Below are positions 1-5,760 of a stretch of 6,654 bases of DNA, piece after piece (position 1 is the first letter of the stretch; each line of letters opens with the position of its first letter). Both the position numbers and the translations under genes were made by a program. The notes beneath the pieces were generated by a model. That model did no database searches and was not told where the DNA came from. It saw only the letters and a list, made by a program, of their open reading frames with translations. This DNA comes from Sphingomonadales bacterium (GTDB lineage Bacteria > Pseudomonadota > Alphaproteobacteria > Sphingomonadales > Sphingomonadaceae), in contig JANYCM010000250.1 of assembly GCA_025360285.1 (NCBI GenBank), positions 1 to 6,654 on the forward strand, read 5' to 3'.

Positions 1-189
1 TTTCAGCCCGCCGCCGGCCAGAAAGAATTCACGGTTGCTGTTGGTGTTGCGGCCGGCGGTTTCACCAGCGGCGTGCGCCATGCGGCGCACCTGCCACCAG
101 GTGGCCAGCGCCATGGCGATAGTGAGCACGGCGAATACCGCGATCTGGATGGTCTGCACGCGCCCCCCAAGGCTGTTGTTGCTGTGCAC
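1..189 (-). CDS. Sodium:solute symporter (SSS/SLC5 family), N-terminal fragment, runs off the left edge
   Basis: Only about the first 63 residues are in the window. Read from GTG at 189-187, the protein begins with a short polar segment, then a hydrophobic helix (TIQIAVFAVLTIAMALATWW), a basic/alanine-rich stretch and the motif REFFLAGGGLK. An FFLAGG-type motif after the first helix is typical of solute:sodium symporters, which couple Na+ entry to uptake of sugars, amino acids or carboxylates across the inner membrane; the substrate cannot be told from this fragment. An in-frame TAG lies 27 bp upstream of the GTG, and no ATG occurs in this frame before the helix, so GTG is chosen. A GGGG stretch lies about 9 nt upstream. 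An ATG at 197 is in another frame and reads an implausible Arg/Pro/Cys-rich product. The gene diverges from tRNA-Val. The family call is fairly secure despite the short length. Confidence 0.75.
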   Translation of the reverse strand, partial: MHSNNSLGGRVQTIQIAVFAVLTIAMALATWWQVRRMAHAAGETAGRNTNSNREFFLAGGGLK

Positions 190-191
190 CG

Positions 192-220
192 TTGCATGGC
201 CCCGGCGTGCGCGCTAGGGC
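192..220 (+). promoter_or_regulatory. Candidate tRNA-Val promoter
   Basis: TTGCATG (192-198) is followed after 14 nt by GCTAGGGC (213-220). This fits the Caulobacter-type housekeeping consensus TTGaCGS-N10-14-GCTANAWC in the -35 and in the GCTA..C core of the -10. It would place transcription start about 20 nt before the tRNA at 249. The second tRNA in the window has a similar arrangement at 6008-6037. This is assigned by eye and is a moderate match only. Confidence 0.35.
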
Positions 221-248
221 CTGTGGCGACCGGCGCCGCGCGCGCCTG

Positions 249-324
249 GGGCGATTAGCTCAGTTGGTAGAGCGCTTCCTTTACACGGAAGATGTCGGCG
301 GTTCGAGCCCGTCATCGCCCACCA
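249..324 (+). tRNA. tRNA-Val, anticodon TAC
   Basis: A full cloverleaf can be drawn. The acceptor GGGCGAT (249-255) pairs perfectly with ATCGCCC (314-320), followed by discriminator A321 and an encoded CCA (322-324). The D-arm contains GCTC/GAGC. The anticodon stem CTTCC (275-279)/GGAAG (287-291) closes the loop TTTACAC, giving anticodon TAC (282-284), which reads GTA and related valine codons. The T-stem GGCGG/CCGTC (297-301/309-313, one G-U) closes the loop TTCGAGC. No dedicated T-rich terminator follows on this strand; the hairpin at 347-376 may act in both directions. Confidence 0.97.
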
Positions 325-336
325 AAATCCTGTGCC

Positions 337-376
337 AAAAACAAAACCGCCGCCCCTTCGTATGAAGGGACGGCGG
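337..376 (-). terminator. Intrinsic terminator of the TonB-dependent receptor gene
   Basis: CCGCCG (347-352) pairs with CGGCGG (371-376), and CCCTTC (354-359) with GAAGGG (364-369). One C/A mismatch interrupts the stem and the loop is GTAT. Read on the minus strand, the hairpin is followed directly by TTTTGTTTTT (346 down to 337), a classic Rho-independent tail, 26 bp after the receptor stop codon. On the plus strand only CTTGTTG follows, so any action as tRNA-Val terminator would be weaker. Confidence 0.88.
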
Positions 377-401
377 CTTGTTGCCCGCGAAGGGCGATAG
401 A

Positions 402-2924
402 TCAGAAGCCGACGATGATCGACCCGATGGCGGCGCGCGGGGCACCGATCTGGACGAACGGGATGCTGGTCTGGCTCAGCCCGGCCGCCGCGCCGCCGAC
501 ATAAAGCTTGTCGAACAGGTTAGTGACGTTGAACTGGAAGTAAGTGTTCTTGTTCATACCAAGGCCGGTCAGCGACACGCGGATATCGAGATCGACCAGC
601 GTATAGGCCGGAACCTGGGCGCCATAGACCACCGTGTTGGCCACGCCGTTGACCGTCGCCAGCAATGGCAAGTTCTGGTCGTTGACATAACGCGGCCCGG
701 TGCGCTTGGCCTGCACACCGATGGTCAGCGGCCCCAGATTGCCCTGGGCACGACCACCGAAGGTGAAGGTCGGTGAACCCGATTCCTGCTTGCCGGCCGT
801 CAACGCGCATTTTGTCAGGTCGGGCGTTGACGAGGCGCAGCCGGCGGTGCCGCCCCCGCTCAGCTGAACGTTCGATTTGATTTCGGAATGCTTGTAGCTG
901 CCGAAGGCATAGAGCGTCAGTTCGCGGATCGGCGCATAGGTGATGCTGCCGTCGATGCCATATTTATCGACCGTGCCAAGGTTGCGATACACGGTGACGT
1001 CCAGGGTCGGATCATAGGCCGAGGCCAGGCGGTTGTTGAAGCGTGTGTACCAGCCCGACAATTGCGCCTGGAATATGCTCGCCTTGTAGCGCACGCCGAA
1101 ATCGAAATTGTTGGTGGTTTCCGGCACCGGTAGCGAACCGGCGGCGCCCGGCGCGAAGAAGAATGATTGGTACAAATTATCCGTACCAGGCACCTGCAAG
1201 CCCTGCGAGAAATTGGCAAAGATGCTGGTCTTGTCCATGATATCGAAGGTGAAACCAACCTGCGGCAGTACCTTGCTGTATTTCAGGATACGCTGCTGCG
1301 GCCCCTGTAGCGTCGGATTGGCGGTGGCATAAACGGCGGACCCGGCAGCGTTGCTGCCAAAGCAATCGACGTTGCCGCTGGCGCTGGTGGTGAAGCAATA
1401 TTGGTTGAGGTCACGCTTGAAGAACGGTGCGCGGACCCCGGCGTTGACGACCAGGCGGTTGTCAAGGAACTCACCGCGATACTCGCCCGACACCTGGTTG
1501 AGGATGGCGTAGGACAGGCGGTCACGCTTCTGAATGATGTTCCCGGCACCATCGACCAGCGCGTTGCGTTCGCCGAAGACATTGTTGGGGACGCCGTTGG
1601 TGAGCAGCAAATTGGTTTCGCCGGTCTGGCGATGGCGGGCATGATCGAGGCTGTACGATACGCGGATGGTGTTGTTGTCATCAATGTCATAGCGCAGCGA
1701 TGACAGCACGCCATAGCGGCGGGTGTTGGTCTCGCTGGCTGCCAGCACGCGGATGGTGTCGAGCGTGTCGCCGTCGCCGTTCAAATCCCGGCCAAAATAG
1801 GGCGTGCCGCCGATATAGCCGGTGACGTTGGTGCCATTGATCGTGCGGAAACCTTCGCGGCCGACCACCGTGCCACCGCCATTGGCGCGGACATATTGGA
1901 AGTTGGGATCAACCGTCAGCACCAGGCCGGGGGCCAGGGTGAATTTCGACGACACGCGGATATTGCCGGTGTTCGACGGGTTGAAGCGTTCGTCGAAGGT
2001 GGAACCGCAGCTGTTGGCGACACCGGCGGTGCCCGGCGTGGCGCCGTTGGCGGTGGTGCAGGTGCCGATCTTGTATTCACGCTCGGCGTCGGTCAGCGGG
2101 AAACGGTTCGGCACTGCCAGCGACGTCGGCACGGTGCGCAGCGGCACCGAACCGAAGAAATTGTTGCGGTTGACGTTCCAGTTGCCGGCGACCGAGACGA
2201 AATCGCCATTGCTGCCGATCGGCTGGTAGACGCGGAAGTTGTACTGTTGCTTGTCGATCTTGCCGATATCATTGAACACTACGTCATTCTTGGCATTGCT
2301 GGCCGAGAAGAAGGCGCGGGTGCCGAGCGAACCGATTTCGCCGGTATCGACGACAGCGAAGATACGGCGGAAATTGAAGCTGCCCAGCGAGCCAACGGCA
2401 TTGATGCCGAAATCCTTGTACGGCAGGCGGGTGCGGTAGTTGACGGTGCTGCCCGAAGCGGCGGCGCTGGGGCTGTCGATGTCGGTGGAGCCCAAATTGA
2501 CATTGACCTGATCGATCAGTTCCGGATCGAGCTGCTGGTTCGAATAGAGCGCATAATTGCCCGAATCATTCAGCGGCACACCATCGAAGGTCTGCGAAAT
2601 ACGGCTCGAATCAAAACCGCGGATGGTCAGCGTGCCGCCGGCCGAACCGAAGGGATCGTTGTTCTGGAAGCTGACACCGGGGATATAGTTGATGATGTCA
2701 TTGACCGTCTGGCCCGGCGTCTGGCGCGCGATGAATTCCTGGGTCAGGACCTGCTTCGCCTTGGTCGTCTTGGGCTGGTCAACCCCGGCCACGGCCTTGA
2801 CGGAGGCGGCGGCGGTGACGACGATTTCCTTGTCGAAATCAACCGATCCGGTGGACTGAGCAAAGGCAGCGCCCGGAAGCGCGAGGGCCGCCAGCGCGAC
2901 ACTCGTGTAGAAGCGATTCTTCAT
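402..2924 (-). CDS. TonB-dependent outer-membrane receptor (840 aa)
   Basis: This is an outer-membrane beta-barrel transporter that takes up scarce ligands (siderophores, cofactors, sugars or oligomers) using energy from TonB-ExbB-ExbD. The ligand is not evident. Starting at ATG 2924 the protein opens with MKNRF and a hydrophobic signal peptide ending AFA-Q near residue 22/23. A TonB-box-like EIVVTA follows at about 33-38. The plug domain spans roughly 50-170 and contains TPGQTVNDIINYIPGV, LTIRGFDSSRISQTFDGVPL and SGSTVNYRT. A long barrel ends in the typical C-terminal aromatic (IIVGF). AGGGGA (2934-2939) lies 9 nt before the ATG. A longer reading to 3032 is possible but would bury the signal peptide, so it is not used. 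The six cysteines of the protein fall in three close pairs (289/306, 510/521, 696/706), probably disulfide-stapled outer loops. The gene has its own terminator at 337-376. It lies downstream of the lrp-type gene on the same strand, 205 bp away, so it probably has its own promoter. Confidence 0.95.
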   Translation of the reverse strand: MKNRFYTSVALAALALPGAAFAQSTGSVDFDKEIVVTAAASVKAVAGVDQPKTTKAKQVLTQEFIARQTPGQTVNDIINYIPGVSFQNNDPFGSAGGTLTIRGFDSSRISQTFDGVPLNDSGNYALYSNQQLDPELIDQVNVNLGSTDIDSPSAAASGSTVNYRTRLPYKDFGINAVGSLGSFNFRRIFAVVDTGEIGSLGTRAFFSASNAKNDVVFNDIGKIDKQQYNFRVYQPIGSNGDFVSVAGNWNVNRNNFFGSVPLRTVPTSLAVPNRFPLTDAEREYKIGTCTTANGATPGTAGVANSCGSTFDERFNPSNTGNIRVSSKFTLAPGLVLTVDPNFQYVRANGGGTVVGREGFRTINGTNVTGYIGGTPYFGRDLNGDGDTLDTIRVLAASETNTRRYGVLSSLRYDIDDNNTIRVSYSLDHARHRQTGETNLLLTNGVPNNVFGERNALVDGAGNIIQKRDRLSYAILNQVSGEYRGEFLDNRLVVNAGVRAPFFKRDLNQYCFTTSASGNVDCFGSNAAGSAVYATANPTLQGPQQRILKYSKVLPQVGFTFDIMDKTSIFANFSQGLQVPGTDNLYQSFFFAPGAAGSLPVPETTNNFDFGVRYKASIFQAQLSGWYTRFNNRLASAYDPTLDVTVYRNLGTVDKYGIDGSITYAPIRELTLYAFGSYKHSEIKSNVQLSGGGTAGCASSTPDLTKCALTAGKQESGSPTFTFGGRAQGNLGPLTIGVQAKRTGPRYVNDQNLPLLATVNGVANTVVYGAQVPAYTLVDLDIRVSLTGLGMNKNTYFQFNVTNLFDKLYVGGAAAGLSQTSIPFVQIGAPRAAIGSIIVGF

Positions 2925-3059
2925 CGTGAAAATTCCCCTGAGGAAAGCCAAAAAAGCGTAGCGGGACGCACGACCAGCGCCCTTGCTGCCGGCCACTGGC
3001 GGACTTTTGTTACAGTTAAGTGATCGGCTCAAGCGCCAGATGACAAAATATCAAGAGAG

Positions 3060-3077
3060 TTTTGCTGCGTTGCAAAA
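3060..3077. promoter_or_regulatory. Inverted repeat upstream of the receptor gene (candidate operator)
   Basis: TTTTGC (3060-3065) and GCAAAA (3072-3077) form perfect 6-bp arms around TGCGTT. The site lies about 140 bp upstream of the receptor ATG in the 205-bp gap before it, an otherwise AT-richer stretch likely to hold the receptor promoter; I could not assign -35/-10 boxes with confidence. The right part, GCTGCGTTGCAAAA (3064-3077), recurs with one change at 5700-5713. The remainder of the gap (2925-3059 and 3078-3129) shows only the receptor ribosome-binding site and GTTACAGTTA (3009-3018), a short direct repeat. Confidence 0.4.
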
Positions 3078-3129
3078 AGACCACATTGCTGTTGTGATCG
3101 GTGCGGTGCCAGCCCGCGCCCGGCTACCG

Positions 3130-3606
3130 TCAATCCACCGGCACGCCCGGCCGTGTCAGCGAGGTGCGGATGACAAAGCTGGTCTTGACGCTTTCGACAT
3201 TGGGGGCCGGCGTCAATGCGCTGGTCAGGAAGCGCTGAAATTCCTGCAGATCATGCGCCACGACCTTAAGGATGAAATCGATTTCGCCATTCAGCATATG
3301 GCATTCGCGGACCTGGGGCAGGTTGGCGACATGGTCCTCAAAGGCTTTCAGATCGGCTTCGGCCTGGCTGCGCAGGCTGACCAGCGCGAAGACCGTTATG
3401 CCATAGCCCAGCGCCTGATGATCGAGATCGGCATGATAGCCGAGTATGGTGCCGTTTTCCTCCAGGGCACGGACGCGGCGCAGGCAGGGCGGCGCCGTCA
3501 GCCCGGCGCGTTCGGCGAGATCGACATTGGTGATGCGGCCTTCGGCTTGCAGATGGCGCAGAATGACGCGGTCGATATCGTCGATCGGTAACCGGGAACG
3601 ATGCAT
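3130..3606 (-). CDS. Lrp/AsnC-family transcriptional regulator
   Basis: The 158-aa protein (E. coli Lrp is 164 aa) has the two-domain Lrp/AsnC layout. An N-terminal winged helix-turn-helix (about 6-65) includes the family pattern DDIDRVILRHLQAEGRITNV, then LAERAGLTAPPCLRRVRALEENG. A C-terminal ligand-binding/oligomerisation domain (about 70-150) contains ECHMLNGEIDFILKV. Such proteins form dimers to octamers or hexadecamers that bend DNA and often respond to amino acids such as leucine. The closeness to Lrp itself is suggested by ECHMLNGEIDFILK (E. coli ECHLVSGDFDYLLK). Start is ATG 3606, with GGAG (3615-3618) 8 nt upstream; the frame stays open far upstream, but only as antisense to trxB. 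The gene diverges from trxB, as lrp does in E. coli. A phased repeat at its own promoter suggests autoregulation. The symbol is withheld because the alphaproteobacterial regulon is unknown. Confidence 0.93.
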   Translation of the reverse strand: MHRSRLPIDDIDRVILRHLQAEGRITNVDLAERAGLTAPPCLRRVRALEENGTILGYHADLDHQALGYGITVFALVSLRSQAEADLKAFEDHVANLPQVRECHMLNGEIDFILKVVAHDLQEFQRFLTSALTPAPNVESVKTSFVIRTSLTRPGVPVD

Positions 3607-3647
3607 CAACGAAACTCCGTGGCGCTTCAGGGCGCGCGCCGACAAGA

Positions 3648-3676
3648 ATATTACGCAAGCGCGCAAGGCTGCGCAA
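3648..3676 (-). promoter_or_regulatory. Candidate promoter of the Lrp-type gene
   Basis: Read on the minus strand, TTGCGC (3676-3671) and TAATAT (3653-3648) are separated by exactly 17 bp, giving a sigma70-like promoter whose start would lie about 35 nt upstream of the ATG at 3606. The -35 box is itself one of the GCGCAA repeats of the presumed operator, so regulator binding would cover it. Assigned by eye. Confidence 0.45.
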
Positions 3677-3689
3677 CAGCTTGTGTAAT
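3650..3689. promoter_or_regulatory. Probable Lrp-type autoregulatory operator in the lrp-trxB divergent gap
   Basis: ATTACGCAAGC (3650-3660) and GCTTGTGTAAT (3679-3689) are 11-bp inverted arms with one mismatch. Between and within them (A/G)CGCAA occurs at 3653, 3661 and 3671, close to one helical turn apart. Lrp-family octamers bind arrays of phased degenerate half-sites, usually at their own promoters, so autoregulation is the simplest reading. For the trxB side of the 189-bp gap I find only a -10-like TCTAAT (3755-3760) without a good -35. GGAG (3785-3788) sits 7 nt before the trxB TTG. Confidence 0.5.
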
Positions 3690-3795
3690 TTTCCGCGCCT
3701 AGAGCCCTAGCGATCATGGTGGCGGGGCAGGGGATGCAAATTGCTGGCGTAACGTCTAATTGGGGCTGATAAACTGAAATCTGCGGAGCCAAGCC

Positions 3796-4758
3796 TTGAC
3801 CGATACCCGCCATGCCCGTGTTATCGTCATCGGGTCCGGCCCCGCCGGCTATACCGCTGCCATCTATGCGGCGCGCGCCGCGCTGGCGCCGGTGCTGATC
3901 GAAGGCCTGCAACCGGGCGGGCAGTTGACCATCACCACCGAAGTCGAAAACTGGCCCGGCGATGTGACGGTGCTGGGGCCCAACCTGATGGTGCGCATGG
4001 CCGAACAGGCCCGCCATGTCGGCGCCGAACTGGTCAGCGATATCGTCACCAGCATTGATACGACGCGGCGGCCGTTCCGGTTGGAAACCGATTCGGGCAC
4101 CCAATGGACGGCCGATGCAGTGATCATCTGCACCGGCGCCCAGGCGCGCTGGCTGGGGATCGAATCGGAAACCCGGTTTCGCGGCTTTGGCGTTTCGGCT
4201 TGCGCCACCTGCGACGGGTTCTTCTTCCGCAACAAGGTCGTGGCCGTGGTCGGCGGCGGCAATACGGCGGTTGAGGAAGCGCTGTTTCTGACCAATTTTG
4301 CCTCGAAAGTGCATCTGATCCACCGCCGCGGTGAGCTGCGCGCCGACAAGACCAACCAGGCGCGATTGCTCGCCAACGCCAAGATCGAAACCCATTGGCA
4401 TGCCGAAGTTGCCGAGGTGACAGGGACCGAGGCACCGCTGGGGGTGACGGGCATTGTGCTGCGTGACACCGACAATGGATCAACGCGGCCGCTGGCGGTT
4501 GACGGGCTGTTCGTCGCCATCGGGCATGTGCCGGCAACCGAATTGTTCGCCGGCAAACTGGCGATGGATGGCGAAGGCTATCTGCTCACCGCGCCCGATT
4601 CGACGGCGACATCGGTACCGGGCATGTTTGCGGCAGGCGATGTGAAAGACAGGGTCTATCGCCAGGCCGTGACCGCCGCCGGCATGGGTTGCATGGCGGC
4701 GCTGGAGGCCGAGCGTTTCCTGAGCGGTGCGGCGCATGATGTTGCGGTGGCCGCGTGA
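3796..4758 (+). CDS. trxB: Thioredoxin-disulfide reductase (NADPH)
   Basis: This cytoplasmic flavoenzyme passes electrons from NADPH through FAD and a redox disulfide to thioredoxin, supplying ribonucleotide reductase, peroxide defence and protein thiol repair. At 320 aa it matches the E. coli enzyme (321 aa). Visible motifs, in order: the FAD-binding GSGPAG (13-18); GLQPGGQL (37-44); the active site CATC at Cys136 and Cys139, flanked by A and DG as in E. coli (Cys135/Cys138); the NADPH-binding GGGNTAVEEA (from 153); HRR (176-178) for the NADPH 2'-phosphate; and the C-terminal FAD motif GMFAAGDV followed by RQAVTAAGMGCMAA. The start is TTG 3796, supported by GGAG (3785-3788) at 7 nt. There is no ATG before the FAD motif. 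The lysR gene follows after 21 bp, so the two are probably co-transcribed. Divergent to the Lrp-type gene. Confidence 0.97.
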   Translation: MTDTRHARVIVIGSGPAGYTAAIYAARAALAPVLIEGLQPGGQLTITTEVENWPGDVTVLGPNLMVRMAEQARHVGAELVSDIVTSIDTTRRPFRLETDSGTQWTADAVIICTGAQARWLGIESETRFRGFGVSACATCDGFFFRNKVVAVVGGGNTAVEEALFLTNFASKVHLIHRRGELRADKTNQARLLANAKIETHWHAEVAEVTGTEAPLGVTGIVLRDTDNGSTRPLAVDGLFVAIGHVPATELFAGKLAMDGEGYLLTAPDSTATSVPGMFAAGDVKDRVYRQAVTAAGMGCMAALEAERFLSGAAHDVAVAA

Positions 4759-4779
4759 AACACCGATGAACCGCGCCAA

Positions 4780-5700
4780 ATGAACCTGGACTGGGACAAG
4801 CTGCGGCTGTTCGATCTGGTTGCCGAAGCCGGCAGCTTTACCGAAGCGGCGCGCCGGCTGCACATGAGCCAGCCGGCGCTGAGCCGCCAGATCAGCGCGC
4901 TGGAAGCCGATATCGGCGCCAAGCTGTTCCACCGTCACGCCCGCGGCCTGGCGATGACGCATGAGGGCGAGCAACTCCATGCCGCCACCCATGAAATGCA
5001 GGACCGGTTGGAACGCACCCGCCAGGCCATCGATGCGTCGCGTGACCGGCCGACGGGCGAGATTCGGCTGACCACGACGGTCAGCTTCGGTTCGACCTGG
5101 TTGCCGCGGCAATTGGGGGATTTCCTCGATCTGTATCCCGATATCCGCATCAGCGTGCAGTTGAGCGATCTTGATGTCGATCTTGCCAAGCGCGAGGCCG
5201 ATGTGGCGATTCGCTTTCACCCGCCGTTTCAGAGCGAACTGGTGCAGAAACCGCTGCTGCCGATCAGGCACTTCCTGTGTGCCTCGGCCGACTATATCGC
5301 CCGGCACGGGGCACCGCAAAGCGTTGCCGATCTCGATCGGCACCGGCTGATTGCCTATGGCGATGCGGCGCCCGAGTTCCTGAAGGGCATCAACTGGGCG
5401 CTGGAACTGGGCCATGAAGGCGCCCCGCGGACGGCGGCGCTGACCATCAACAACAGCTATGGCGTGTTGCAGGCGGTTGAGGCGGGGGCGGGCATTGCGG
5501 CGCTGCCCAGCTATCTGATTCGGTTCTCTGGCAGGGTGAAGGTCGTGCTGCCCGAACTCGATGGCCCGGTATTTCGGACGTTCTTCACCTATCCGGTTGA
5601 ATTGCGGCGATCCTTGCGGATTGCCGCGCTGCGCGATTTTCTGGTGGCGCGCATGACGGCGGCGAACCTGGATTTCGACCGCCATGCACCAGGTGCATAG
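4780..5700 (+). CDS. LysR-type transcriptional regulator
   Basis: The 306-aa protein has the usual LysR length and layout. An N-terminal winged helix-turn-helix covers about residues 5-62 (LRLFDLVAEAGSFTEAARRL, then MSQPALSRQISALEADIGAKLFHR), followed by a linker helix (about 63-88). The periplasmic-binding-protein-like effector domain begins near GEIRLTTTVSFGSTWLP and continues through ADVAIRF and the late EAGAGIAALPSYL; it looks CrgA-like, but the inducer is unknown. The ATG at 4780 has no good Shine-Dalgarno sequence. It lies 21 bp after the trxB stop, so translation may be coupled or weak. Position suggests co-transcription with trxB and perhaps a redox-linked role, but nothing in the protein proves this; the few cysteines do not form an OxyR-like pair. 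The last codons overlap a perfect 15-bp palindrome. LysR proteins usually control a neighbouring gene, and operator-like repeats lie just downstream. Confidence 0.93.
   Translation: MNLDWDKLRLFDLVAEAGSFTEAARRLHMSQPALSRQISALEADIGAKLFHRHARGLAMTHEGEQLHAATHEMQDRLERTRQAIDASRDRPTGEIRLTTTVSFGSTWLPRQLGDFLDLYPDIRISVQLSDLDVDLAKREADVAIRFHPPFQSELVQKPLLPIRHFLCASADYIARHGAPQSVADLDRHRLIAYGDAAPEFLKGINWALELGHEGAPRTAALTINNSYGVLQAVEAGAGIAALPSYLIRFSGRVKVVLPELDGPVFRTFFTYPVELRRSLRIAALRDFLVARMTAANLDFDRHAPGA
5684..5698. repeat. Perfect 15-bp palindrome across the lysR stop region
   Basis: ATGCACC-A-GGTGCAT has 7-bp arms with a single central base. It covers the last five codons of lysR and the first base of its TAG. 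It is not followed by a T-run, so it is not an obvious terminator. It lies 14 bp before a second inverted repeat at 5713-5729 that also contains TGCAC/GTGCA-like sequence. It may be part of a composite operator, or codon coincidence. Confidence 0.5.
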
Positions 5701-5729
5701 CTGCGCTGCAAAATTGTGCGCTGCACAAT
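5700..5729. promoter_or_regulatory. Operator-like direct and inverted repeats upstream of the candidate small RNA
   Basis: ATTGTGC (5713-5719) and GCACAAT (5723-5729) are perfect 7-bp arms around GCT. TGCGCTGCAAAAT (5702-5714) and TGCGCTGCACAAT (5717-5729) are direct repeats differing at one base, with a 15-bp period. The inverted repeat fits the general LysR T-N11-A rule. GC-rich TGC..GCA dyads are also reported for PhaR-type regulators of polyhydroxyalkanoate genes in alphaproteobacteria. Which protein binds, if any, is open. The -10-like TAAATA (5745-5750) downstream is weak. Confidence 0.5.
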
Positions 5730-5760
5730 AGCGGGTGCGAAACGTAAATAGGGTTTGTTG

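Noticed and set aside
249..324. tRNA genes as integration sites of a mobile element
   Set aside because: I found no integrase, no repeated tRNA 3' end and no compositional break in the window.
1896..3023. Plus-strand open frame of 375 codons opposite the TonB receptor
   Set aside because: It is the antisense of a clear receptor gene. The product is an Arg/Gly/Ala/Asp-rich string without recognisable domains, as usual for shadows in GC-rich DNA.
2925..3032. 36-codon N-terminal extension of the receptor
   Set aside because: It would place 36 residues before an otherwise perfect signal peptide, while ATG 2924 has a good ribosome-binding site.
3116..3129. Terminator after the Lrp-type gene
   Set aside because: Only a 4-bp AGCC/GGCT pairing without a T-tail is visible, so it is not supportable.
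3607..4401. Upstream extension of the Lrp-type frame to 4401
   Set aside because: It runs antisense through the first 600 bp of trxB and lacks any domain. ATG 3606 with GGAG gives a standard Lrp length.
4480..5685. Minus-strand open frame of 401 codons opposite lysR and the trxB end
   Set aside because: It is antisense to two well-supported genes, with Arg/Gln/His-rich composition and no motif.
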